Shown: positions 31,918 to 43,200 of the stretch, piece by piece
How positions within the stretch are numbered: the stretch's first letter is position 1
Layout of the letters: the number at the start of each line of letters is the position of its first letter
NCBI RefSeq assembly: GCF_000090795.2
Contig: NW_003546316.1
Coordinates: forward strand, 108,689 to 164,474
Direction of reading: 5' to 3'
DNA length: 55,786 nucleotides
Origin: Amphimedon queenslandica
Taxonomy: Eukaryota; Porifera; Demospongiae; Haplosclerida; Niphatidae
Notes under the pieces: generated by a model
The model's input: only the letters and a program-made list of their open reading frames with translations
What the model was told of the DNA's origin: nothing
Database searches by the model: none
Made by a program: the position numbers and the translations under genes

Positions 31918-34900
31918 ATGTTTGGAGGAGAGTTTGTTATTCCTCTCTTTTGGGGAGTAGTACTGACCCTCTCTCTAGAGATACTTCTCCTTTTGCTTTG
32001 GCTGAGACGGCAGCCTGTGACCACGCCCTCAAAACAACCATTCCCATCATTTAAAAGAACCAAATCACCAGAGGTCAGTTGAAGTTGATCACGTGATCAC
32101 TGGTTGCTATATCACACTAGGTTTTGCAAGACATTGATAAGAGCCTAGAGTCGTGTGATTGGTTTAATATAATAACCGATTTCCTTTATCAAGAACTTAG
32201 GGACACAGAGACTGCAAGACGGTAAGAAAGGGAGACGGAAACGATAATAATAATAATAATAGTAATGGCAATAGTAATGATATAAAATAACGCTAATAAT
32301 TAATGATTGTTGATTAATAGATTAATAATGAAGCAAATAAAGAAGGAGTTTAAGGAGCTACTCCTCACAAAAACCGAAGGGAAAATGTTTGATGAACTTA
32401 AGGTCCGTGAGTACAACATGGGGGAGTCCCTGCCGATATTCAGTAATATTGAATTGGTGGATGTAATTAGAGATAGCGAACTTCCAAATAAGAGGATAGA
32501 GGTATATCTGTATTGGTAACAAACATTATTAATGAGTGTATAAATTATGTTAATTTTAGTTGATTGAATTTAATTGTTCAGTGGACTATACAGGATCATT
32601 TGAAATTGGTATAGACGCAGTAATGGTAATCAAATTTATTATATTTTATTTATTTATGTTTATTTATTTTGTTAGATGTTTGGTCGCTCGGCTTACGTGT
32701 CGATTCAGCTCCGTCAGCTAAAGGGGCGGGGCCGATTTCAAATGTCCAGGAGCCCGTTCAATCACTGGTCGTTTGCTTTCTTAGAAGAGCCTCAAGTGGA
32801 AGTGATAGTCACAAGTCGATTTGAAGGAAGGAGCCTACCACGCCTCTCTGCATTCTTAGAATCACAGGTCTATTAATATTAGTAATTAATATCAAATCGT
32901 GAGAGAAATTGATTTTTATAGTTTAAGAGATGGATTAGGAGAACTCACACTTTACCTAATTACAAAGTTCGTTTCAAACCGTTTTTCAGGAAATACAAAT
33001 ATCACGACCAGTTAAATGATGTAAGAGAAAGGGGGAGAGAAATTATTGCACTAATACTACCATAATACTACCATTACATTACATCATTTATTGAGATATC
33101 ATTACTTTGAATGATGTATAATGCATGTAGGTATACTTGCACAATGAGATGTTGACATCAGGAGGTTTAGAAGTTAAAGTTGTGGAGTGCAGCAGGTTGA
33201 GATTAGTCGATATTGCAATTGATGTCTACTGTACTTTATCTATAGGCAAGCACTATATACAGTTATCATAATTGTACTATTATTATTATTATTACTATTA
33301 TTGTTATTATTAATAGATGCTCTGCCACAGGAGCCATTGGTTGGCCTGTGGAAGAACGTATGGCCGTATCACGACTTTCTTGTTTGTAAGTTGCATCCTT
33401 ACCAAACAATAGGAATGAAATATAAACTGGTAAATAAAAAAATAAAAAAGTATAAGTTATTGTTCTTCTTATTTATAGTTTTATTTGGAAGAGGATAGAG
33501 GTAGCTTTGTTATAGTATCGGAAGTGTACGATGGATCGCCAGCATCTGAGGCTGGTATTAAAAGAGGAGACATACTTACTAAAATTGATACCGTGAAGAT
33601 AACCACCGTCGAACAAGCAAAGAAGATAATAAAGACTCTTGCAACTGCAATAAAGTAACCGTGACTGCTAATACGTATGAGAGTTTTCATTCTTTGCAGT
33701 AATAAGTAATTGTTATGCTAATTGTTGTTAATTGTTGCAGTAATAAGTAAATGTCATGTTGTTCTTATAGGATATTGATTACAGTTCAAAGACCAACCAC
33801 TGACTTATTGAAGCATTTTGCAAAAAGGTAAGCATCAAATCCCCATCATTATTGCATACATATATGTATATGTACACTGTATTATGTACATTGTGTAATG
33901 TCATTATTACAATTGCGTACATATATGTACATAGTAGGGGGAAATCAAAGAGGTCATCACATAAAAGTGGCACTAATGTTGGAGAAAGAGGTACATGTAT
34001 ACACAGAGTATGGTATTATAAGCGATTCTTTACTTATTATAATATAAGGATTAGAAGAATTTGAACACATTCAGAGCACAAGCGATGATATTAGTAGTCT
34101 AGGGGGTGTGGTCAACAGGAGAATAATTAGAGGAGGACGAGCTCAAGCGTCAAGTGCTGAAGGAACTGGAGAAAGTAATTATAAGTTAATCCATTACTAA
34201 TAATCATGTTGGCCTAGTTAATGAACCAGTTCATGAGCCAGCTAGTGAAATATCAAGTAGCGAAAGGACAAGATCAAACGAGGGCAGGCCTCACGTACGC
34301 TTGCCTAGACAGTACAAGACAAAACCAGTGGCAGTTTCACAAGTACGCCGACATTTTAATATTACTTTTTATTTGCTTAATTAGAATCCTGTCTGGGATG
34401 AATTATTCAACTTTGAAGTATCGTCGAGCGAGTATCGCTATCTCAACGTTTGTGTCTGGTCTCACCTCAAAGGTGAAGAGGGAGATATAATGATTGGATA
34501 TGTAAGACAAAGACATAACCCACTTTTAATGACCATCCTTAATAACTACATGTACATGTAGGTGTCTATATCTCTGACGGATTTAGCGATCGAGTGTAGC
34601 TTAACTAATTCAGGGACTCATCAGCAGAGATACGTGCTAGTACCAGCAAAGTTATCTAAAATAATGACAAGGTATTAGTTAGTATTAAGGCAGCTACAGT
34701 ACTGCTCAGCTATAAGTTTTCGTTTAGTAGTGATTAGTAGTTTAGTAGTGATCTCCAGCATTATCTGTGTTCATAATAACTACACTAGTGCACCATAAAA
34801 CGAGATAAGCACATGATGTACATGTTAAATACGGAGTATTACAGGTGTATCTTCACTAGTGCAGTTTGGATGCATAGACAAGCTGTACCCGTGCCGTGTA

Positions 34901-35675
34901 CAGGATAAGTAAGCTTATAGCTGAGTGGTACCGTAGCTACAGTAGGTTCTCACTTCTTAGTATAACAAATTCCCTGACACGTGTTAAAATTTAATGGAAA
35001 ATGATTCTTACATGACACGTGTGAAAATTTAATTGAAAATGATTCTTACGTGGCACGTGTGAAAATTTAATTGAAAATGATTCTTACGTGGCACGTGTGA
35101 AAATTTAATTGAAAATGATTCTATTCTTAACACGTGACACCATTTGCTTCTATTACACTTTCAAATTCATGCGAATTGTGAAGCAATCAAGTGCCTCCAT
35201 GTGTCAAAATGTCAGAATCTATTCTGACATTCGTGACACATGGCACCATTTGTTTCTATAATTTTATAACACTTCCAAATGGGTGTGAATCAATGCACCA
35301 TATTGGGATTGAGAATCTGCCTTTTTAGTATTAGTATTGTTTTTGTTGTTATTGTTGTTGTTATTGTTGTTGTTGTTGTTATTATTATTGTTTTTTGCAG
35401 TCGTGCTGCTCTTAAAGTTACCTCGGGTCATACAGAGCTACCGGCTACAGCAAAACTGAATAAGATAATCGGAAGCAAGAAATACGTCGGAGATATCACA
35501 CTTCAGTTTAGGCACACGCCCACAGAGACAGACCATGCCCACTCAACGAGTAGTAGCAACAGGAAGAGAAAAAAGAGAAAAGACTCGGAAGTATGGGCTA
35601 TCAACTTTTATTAATTTTAATTGCTTTTCTTTACAGAACGAAATCGAGACTAGTAAAAAATTGTAAGTTACAATG

Positions 35676-35711
<36 letters not shown>

Positions 35712-37376
35712 TGTACATGTATCTACATGTATTTTTAGTCCTACGAAGCCATTTACAGCAGGTGAAGGCTCCGACCACCCATCAAAGCATATTTTCGATC
35801 CAGTGGATCTCAAAATCAGTGAAAAGAAATGTTTTATTTGTCACGACAGGGTAACGAATAGGAAGATACATGTAGAAAAGAGATTATAGCTTGTTTTATT
35901 TACAGATATGGAAACAGGCTTGGAAGTGTAAGAGGTGTGAAATTGTCACTCATTTAAAATGCACCAACTACTGCAAGAAAATGGTACCATGTCACAAAGA
36001 AGGGTAAGGTTACTATGGTTATGGTGTGTGTTACCATAGTCACTACAGGGGAGAAGAAGTCGAAGAGAATGTGTTATTAAGTGTTGATGAATCCAGTAAT
36101 GCAACAGTAAGATATTCCATCGATCAGGAATGGGCACTGCTTGAAAGAGAAGAGGAAGAGAAAGAAGAATATGCTAGAGAGAGAACCATACTAGAAGAGA
36201 AAGAAGAAAGCTACAGTCACGCAAGAATGTTATATAGATCTGTCAGTGAAGGTATCGTTATTATTACTATAGTGGCAAGCATCATGTACATGTTGCCATT
36301 TTGGGAAAAAGCATGGGCTATAGTTCAGGGGATTTTTCAGAAATTGGTCGATTTTAAAAATGGCCATAACTCGAAAAATTTAAGTTGGAATCGGCCCAAA
36401 CTTTCTACATAGCATAAGGACATCATTATATTTCAGAAAATGTAATAAAAATTGAGGGTGATTTCGGAGCCATTTTTTGGAAAAAAGCATGGGCTATATA
36501 GTACAGGGAATTTTACAGAAATTGGTTGATTTTAAAAGTGGCTATAACTTGAAAATTTCCAGTCAGAGTCAACTCAAACGTTCTCTACATAGCATAAGGA
36601 CATCAATATGTATCAGAAAATGTAATAAAAATTGGAGGTGATTTCGGAGCCATTTTTTGGAAAAAAGCATGGGCTATAGTACAGGGAATTTTTCAGAAAT
36701 TGGTCGATTTTAAAAATGGCCATAACTCAAAAATTTGAAGTCAGTTAATGATTATTATTCATTTTTGTAGGACTAGTTACTAAACAAGATGGTAACGGAG
36801 CAATTCTTGAATCAATTGATACTGATACTGGCGGTCAAGATGTAAATGACACCTATATTCATGTTCTTTGTTAATTTATTATGAATGATGCCTAGGTAAC
36901 ACCTCCTGAGTCTGATAATAGTTCAACTGATGATGAGCATAAAGACCTTGAATCTCTTACTAACGATGCTACATGTGTGTCACATGAGACTGGATCACAT
37001 GATAAAGAAGAGGATGAGAATTTAAGCGAGTTGCTATTGGAAGGTTATACTGAAGAAGAATTGATGGAGAAAGTAAAATAATTATTAAGAATAATATTAA
37101 TGGTGTTCAACATGGCCTTCTAAATCTTTTTCTCTTTTGTTAGATTAATATGGCTCAGAATTCTTTGGATCTGCTTGCAACTCAGAAAAGGGAGCTTGCA
37201 TCATCATCTGAAACCAGCATGACAGAGGAACTAAGAGAACACTTACTAGTAATGATTAATTAATAATTAATGTTTATTTTTCTTATTTCTACTAGGCAAA
37301 GAATGAAGCACAGCAAGAAACGACTGAAGAACTTTTAAAACAGCAAAAGAAATTATTAGAAAAATTATTATCATAA
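31918..37376 (+). CDS. PDZD8: PDZD8, ER-anchored SMP-domain lipid-transfer/tether protein
   Basis: In animals PDZD8 is an ER membrane protein that moves lipids at contacts with mitochondria and late endosomes. Start at 31918: MFGGEFVIPLFWGVVLTLSL begins an N-terminal membrane anchor followed by Arg residues. The SMP domain spans several exons (FLYQELRDTETARR; IKKEFKELLLTKTEGKMFDE; MFGRSAYVSIQLRQLKGRGR; FNHWSFAFLEEPQVEVIVTS; RRTHTLPNYKVRFKPFF). A PDZ follows at about 33490-33820 (SFVIVSEVYDGSPASEAGIK, RGDILTKIDTVKI), then a C2-like region (NPVWDELFNFEVSS...YLNVCVWSHLKG). A C1 zinc finger lies at about 35787-36003 (CFIC, CKRC, HLKC, CKKMVPC spacing), and the C-terminus is acidic/coiled-coil ending at TAA 37374-37376. 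Every domain of the vertebrate protein is present in order. Introns hold a CACGTG minisatellite (34976-35137) and three 'agtacaggg' repeats. Confidence 0.9.
34976..35137. repeat. 38-bp minisatellite with a CACGTG core, PDZD8 intron
   Basis: Four units of 38 bp start near 34976, 35014, 35052 and 35090, each with CACGTGT, GAAAATTTAATTGAAAATGA and TTCTTAC. A fifth CACGTG lies at 35131-35136. The E-box cores at 34978, 35016, 35054, 35092 and 35131 are therefore spaced 38, 38, 38 and 39 bp. Confidence 0.9.
36270..36745. repeat. Three tandem copies of the 'agtacaggg' repeat family, PDZD8 intron
   Basis: Three units of about 180 bp are in opposite orientation to the PCM1 array. Shared blocks are AAAAAAGCATGGGCTATAG, TACAGGGAATTTTTCAGAAA, TTGGTCGATTTTAAAA, CATAGCATAAGGACATCA and CAGAAAATGTAATAAAAATT. 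Confidence 0.85.
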
Positions 37377-37650
37377 TATTATTATATTATTCGTTTTTTT
37401 CGTTTGTGTGTGATTTTTGTCTGAAGAAGATTTACGTTTTGAAAACAGTGCAAGTTCAAATGAGCCTTTAACTGACTCTAGAAATTATGCATTAAAGACA
37501 GATATAGCTAGCATTTTACCACTAGAATGCAAGGAGGCATTTATTACAAGTAATATTCTCTTGCTCTTAAAACTTTCAAAACCAGAAACTTTATTAATGT
37601 TTATAAATTATGATAGAAAATTTTCCCCTTTGATACATGTATGCTTGCTA
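37377..37650. other. Convergent spacer between PDZD8 and the PRPP synthase-like gene
   Basis: 274 bp between stop codons, presumably both 3' UTRs. The plus strand from about 37417 is open for 81 codons but lacks an ATG at its start; see the separate observation. No poly(A) signal of canonical form was seen right after either stop. Confidence 0.5.
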
Positions 37651-40034
37651 TTATTTCTGTAGGTCCAGTGTCAGTAAAGAGTCCACTATAGCCTCAGCAA
37701 GGGATAAAAGTTTAAAAGGCTTGTGTTCTGAAATCTCCAGAGCATGAGGTATGGAGTCTGTGATCCAGAAGTTTGAGAATGGGACTGGATCTTTTGATGT
37801 GAATTTCTCCCATGACCTCTCGGGGAAGACAGGATGAGTCACAAAGAGACTAATGGCCGTAGCTCCTTGAGACTGTAATACCTGAAAAAGAACAGTATAT
37901 TCCAGTAAAACACAGTATATTCTAGTAAAACACAGTATATTCTAGTAAAACATAGTAAATGTTAAATTTGTGAATTGTACAAATACATGTACGCCTTCTC
38001 CCTTTAGTATACTTCAGTATATTTCAGTAAATTATTTGTATACCTTAGAGCACTCAATAAGTGTTCCCCCAGTCTGTACAAGATCATCAATGATGACAAC
38101 ATGTCTACCAGTAGGATCACCTGTTAAATGCACATCAGTAATCTTCAGTATACTCCAGTATACTATGCTCACCTTCCTTGATTATTACATGCCTCTCGTC
38201 CCCTTGTCTCGTCTTTATGCACATTATCAACGGCCAGTCACGAAATAAGGAACTAAATCGTTTGTGAGCTCCGTCATCGGGGAACGCTATCGCTAGGTTA
38301 CCATTGTCGGGGAGCTTCTTCAACTCCTTGATGAGGTAAGGTATTGCTGATAGCAACCTGTAAGTAAATTTTCGCATTTTAACTTCAAATTTAGCTCCAA
38401 AAAAGGAATCATGATATTATATCGTATAGTGGGAAATTTTGGAGTGAATTAAATTTGGCAAATTGGCGTTTTGATAGCCATTCGGCAAAATAAAAAATCC
38501 GCCATTTTGAGCCATTATACGCATGCTCAATGGCATGTGGCCAAAAACTCACAAAATTAAAATCTTCTAATCACCCAAAATTTAGCAATTCGCCAAATTT
38601 TACTCCCTCCAAATTTCTCGCTACACGGTACATGCTTTACATGCATATTGTGTCCATATACAATCAAGAGTACATGTATCTATTCTTGATACAATGTACA
38701 TGAAATTTAGAAAATCATAATGTATTACCTTGGTATTATATTATAGGAGAAGTAGAAACGTTCTTGAAGAGCGTGTATGTCGAATATGATGATCTGAGCA
38801 GGTCCTCTAGCAGCTAGTGGTATAGCTGATAGCATCACAGCTAAACTCTACTGGAGAAAAGAAAAACTATTACCATGTACATGTATATGTATGCGTACAT
38901 GTACATGTAAATGTACGTCTAGTCGTCTACATAAAAAGGGAATGATCAACTGATGGCCAGGGTTTCCCATTGGATTTTGGCATAGTACTCATGCAGCTTC
39001 TTGTCAGTGAATTGTAAGTCCCTGTACTACAGTACAGGGTATTTCACCAAAAATCACAGGAGGAGAATTCTCCATTTTAATAATTTTTCCTGATACATAT
39101 ACATGTTCTTATGGTGTGCAGAAAGTTTGAGCTGATTCCAGTCAAGTTTGGATTTTTTATGAATTTTTAAAGTTGCTCCAAAATTGGACCAAAGTCCCTG
39201 TACTATAGTACAGGGAATTTGGTCAAATTTCACCAAAATTGAAAGGGAGAGAATTCTCCATTTTTATAAATTTTTCTGATACATATACATGTTCTTATGG
39301 TGTGCAGAAAGTTTGAGCTGATTCCGATCAAGTTTGGATTTTTCATGAATTTTAAAAGTTGTTCCAAATTAGGACACTTAGTATGCTTTGTGGGAAACCC
39401 TGCTAGCATGACAGACCTTTGCCGTAACAACTTGTCCTTCATGATCGATCCTCTCCATTGTGCCCGTTGGGAAAAATGGTAAAATAAGACAAAAAGATCT
39501 CACAAAATACCTACATAATTAACGAGCTCCACCCATCAATGAATAATTAATGAGGTAGTACCTTGGAAACGAATAAATCAGTGAAAGCTCTTCAAACATT
39601 ACTTCAGGCGTGTGAAAACTTGCAACAAATATAACTGAAAATAATAATAATAATTATTATTATTCATAATTATTTTTGTGGTACATACCATCTCTCCCAA
39701 CAACTTGGTCAATGTTGTTAATAAAAATGTCTGGCCAGCCATCACGAAACTTCCTCCATTGAATGAAATCGCATAATTCAACAGACCTATATTGATTCTT
39801 CTATAAATAAAAGAAAAAAGAAAAAATGGGTAGAGGGAGGGTTAAAATTACATGTTTGGGCAGTTTGGCTTCCCTACGGCCGAGATCAACGACATCCTTT
39901 GCTAGTTTCTTCATGGAGGGATGATAAAACACCATCACTGGCTTCCAGAATAAAGACTGGCTGGAGGTATCCACACTGAGGGAACGATGAACGAGAAGGC
40001 TGCCTTGATTCTCCATGTTTTCTCCTTCCGCCAT
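37651..40034 (-). CDS. Phosphoribosyl pyrophosphate synthase-like protein, class II (plant type)
   Basis: PRPP synthases transfer pyrophosphate from ATP to ribose 5-phosphate. Start [18 protein letters not shown] at 40034; stop TAA at 37651-37653; roughly 330 aa. Exons give [91 protein letters not shown] (about 38760-38800), [32 protein letters not shown] and [20 protein letters not shown] (about 38050-38110). The last is the phosphoribosyl-binding loop. Then [14 protein letters not shown] and FWITDS follow. The wording ([42 protein letters not shown]) matches plant cytosolic class II enzymes (Arabidopsis PRS4 type) rather than animal PRPS1/2. Its several introns, two with local repeat families, argue that it belongs to this genome. 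Catalysis is inferred. Confidence 0.8.
38425..38640. mobile_element. MITE-like element (family A) in PRPP synthase-like intron
   Basis: It begins TATAGTGGGAAATTTTGGAG and ends CTCCAAATTTCTCGCTACAC. The interior (GATAGCCATTCGGCAAAATA; TTATACGCATGCTCAATGGC) is the reverse complement of the interior of the element at 2378-2563. The two are therefore copies of one family in opposite orientation. Confidence 0.75.
39005..39390. repeat. Two tandem copies of the 'agtacaggg' repeat family, PRPP synthase-like intron
   Basis: Two units of about 185 bp share CAGAAAGTTTGAGCTGATTC, AAGTTTGGATTTTT, GAGAATTCTCCATTTT and GTCCCTGTACTATAGTACAG, in the same orientation as the PCM1 array. A third, partial unit precedes at about 38960. 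Confidence 0.8.
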
Positions 40035-40118
40035 TTTGTTTTAGATTTCCGCCAAAATTTAAATTGGATATGATAGAAATAGAATTAAAATTTTAATTTT
40101 GATAATAATATAATATGT

Positions 40119-40119
40119 C

Positions 40120-40173
<54 letters not shown>
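40119..40173. repeat. (AAT)n microsatellite between two minus-strand genes
   Basis: About 55 bp of AAT/TAA repeat lies in the 246-bp spacer between the PRPP synthase-like start (40034) and the stop of the SH3 adaptor gene (40281). Confidence 0.9.
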
Positions 40174-40175
<2 letters not shown>

Positions 40176-40280
40176 GCTCTAATATTTCTGCAAGTCAATA
40201 ATTTGTAGCGGATGAAAGCGATTTTTATTACAAACAGAGAGATCATGTGACCTCAAGTCTCATGCTCAACAAAATGACGT

Positions 40281-43200
40281 CTAAGGAAGAGGAACAATGA
40301 CTTCGACACAATTAGCTGGAAAGTTTCCAAATTCTCCCGTAGTTACGTTTTCTCCCATGTACATATTCTTTGCTTCATGAGATAATAAGATAATCATATC
40401 ACCAGTCTAGGAAGGGAAAGAGAGAGAGAAAGAAAGACAAAGAGTCACTTGAATCCTTCAAAACTATAATTATATTAGGATCTACATTTATCTCATTTCT
40501 ATACCTGTACTCTCATTTCAAGGGATGAAGCTGGCTCAAAGTTACGTATTGCCTTAGCTTTAGGCATCAGATCTGAGAGCTCTTCTGATTTAACCTTCTT
40601 TTGCGATTTGGGGGCAGCAGCTGAAACAAAAACAAAGTAAAAGAAGAGACATTCATTCTACAATCATCATTTTCATCAAACTACCGTACATACATGTACA
40701 TGTACATATACTTATTAAAGATACATGAAATCACAAATCGTACATGTACATGTACATGTACCTTTTGAAACTGATCCAGAGTCTTTGGGTAGGTCCTTTG
40801 TAATTTTGACAAAACTCAGTGGGAACATACCCGTCCTATCTCCTACACTCCCATTGCACCACTCGTCATTGATCCATTCAGTGAGTGTTATCTTCTCCCC
40901 AGCTTTAAAGGAAAGGTCTCCAAGATTATCGGACACGTAATCAAAAAGCGCTTCACACTCTCCGGTGGGGGTTTTCGGCGGCTCTGGAGTGGGTGTGGCT
41001 TCATCAATCTATACATTGAATCACACTTAATTAATATTTTTTAAAACCATAATACTTTTGGTTCTTCTTTTGTCGTCTTCATAGGCAGGGACTCAGGTAC
41101 GTGGCTGATGAAACCAGACGGGAACATCCCCTCTCTTCCGTCCAGCTGACCGTAAATCCACTCATCACTGACTTTCGATAGTAGCGTTATCATATCGCCT
41201 TCCTAAGGATTGAAAATAAGTTTAAATTGTATCCCTCCCTCTCTCTCTCTCTCTCTCACTTTGAATGAAAGGTCTCCTTCCTCTCCGTCATAATCAAACA
41301 AAGCTTTGACAACGTTTTCATTTTTATTCTCTTCTTCTCCTCCTCCTCCTCCTCCTACTATTCCAACGGGCGTGTCAACTTTCACATCAACAAAAACTTG
41401 CGGGAACATCCCACTCCTCCCGTTGGTCATCCCCCTCAGCCAGCTATCGTCAATCCTCTCCGTTATTTCTATCAAGTCTCCGACATCAAACGAGAGGTCA
41501 TCCGGACTCTCTCCAACAAAAGTCTCGGTTGCAATGCAATAAGGACCGCTAGGGAAAGAAATAATTCCACAAATACTCATAATTAGAAAACGTACTCTGG
41601 GATATCGTATTCGGGAGATGCAGGTTGAAGCTCTTCAATTGCATCGGGTGGGAGGTCCTCCTACAGTTAATTAAAAGTTATTAAATATAATATTAATTAA
41701 AACGTATCGCTCTATAAATGTACATGTACATGTTACTTACAACAACTTCAACAAAAGATTTCGGGAAGATCCCTTCCTCTCCTTTTAGGGTCCTCCCTCT
41801 CAGCCACTCGTCTCCGCCCACTCTTGAAATGAGCATAATAAGAGTACCTTCCTTGAATGAGAGTTCGTCTGAAGACCCTGTGAAGAAAAAACCCAACAAA
41901 TGGTTTCATAATACACATGTACATGTACATGTACGTCACTTACTTCCTTCGAAAGCTGTCATAGCCACTGCACAGGGACCATCCTCCATCTTAAAAAGAA
42001 AAAGAAAAAAATAAGAGAAAATCATACATGTACACATATACTCAATTACATGGACATTATTCTCAATAATACTTTACAGTACCGTACCACTTTATCTTGG
42101 CCTGGTAGCCTCTTTATTATCTTCATCTCTTTTGCTAGTATCAATCCTTCCTGCATGTCGTTATCAGCATTACAGGCATAGTACCAATGATCATCAATCT
42201 TTTCTATCAGCTCTATAACATCGCCTTCCTGTAAGCATGTAAGAAAAGAAATAGAGAAAGTAGATATAAAGATATATGAGAGAGAAAGAGAGAGAGAGGA
42301 GTTCATACATAGTAGGATAATTCATCAGCTTCTGGTGCTTCTTTATTCGTCTTTGCAATCCCGTGAGGATTAGAACACTGTAGTGAGAAAGAAATGTATA
42401 ATATCATTAGTGTAGCATCTGCTTCAAAATTGGGGCAAAAAGCATGGGCTATATAGTACAGGGTGTTTTGCCAAAAATGGGTAGGAGAAAATTCTCCAAT
42501 TTTAAATTATAATTTCTAATACATACATGTATTCTGCATGTTCTTATGTTATGTAGAAAGTTTGAGTTAAAAACTACATTAGCCTAATGTCTGCTGGCAA
42601 TAACAATAGCTAATAATAACCATTAATAACCATTAATAACCATTAATAACCATTAATAACTAATAATAACTATTAATAACTACTCACCACATATCTATAT
42701 AGTGGGTGGCCTGGTTCAGGGCGAGGAGGTAGAGGAGGAGGAGCATCAGAATCCTATTATCATATCATTATGATATCCTTTAATAACGTAAATGTAACTG
42801 ACCTCTTTGCTAGCAGTACCTCTACGAGCAGTCGGGACAGGAGGGCCATCCTATCAGGTAGCAGTGTACATGTACATGTATAGCAACGAGTCACTTACCT
42901 TATTTGGTGGCTTGCTTCTGGTCGATGGAACAGGAGGAGTGGGTCTATAAAGAGAGAGAGAGAGAGAAGAGATAAATAAATCACAACTTAAGCTGGGCTT
43001 AGAATATTCTTATTGCAGCCAGAAGTGCTGTATATCACAAAGGCTTAACACAATAACAGTTTAGGTTTCTATTTGGGAATTAAACAATTGCGCTACATAC
43101 ATGTACACGTACATGTACATGAACTTTGTCACAATACAATATGTCTTACTTAGGAGGTGCTGTTCCAGGGGGTCTGGCTGGCTTTGGTTTAGGTCCCTGA

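Noticed and set aside
34976..35137. CRISPR-like regularly spaced repeats
   Set aside because: Units are contiguous 38-bp minisatellite copies with no unique spacers, in an animal intron.
37651..40034. Contaminating plant or algal sequence as source of the class II PRPP synthase
   Set aside because: The exons are interleaved with the same intron repeat families as neighbouring animal genes, so the locus belongs to this genome.
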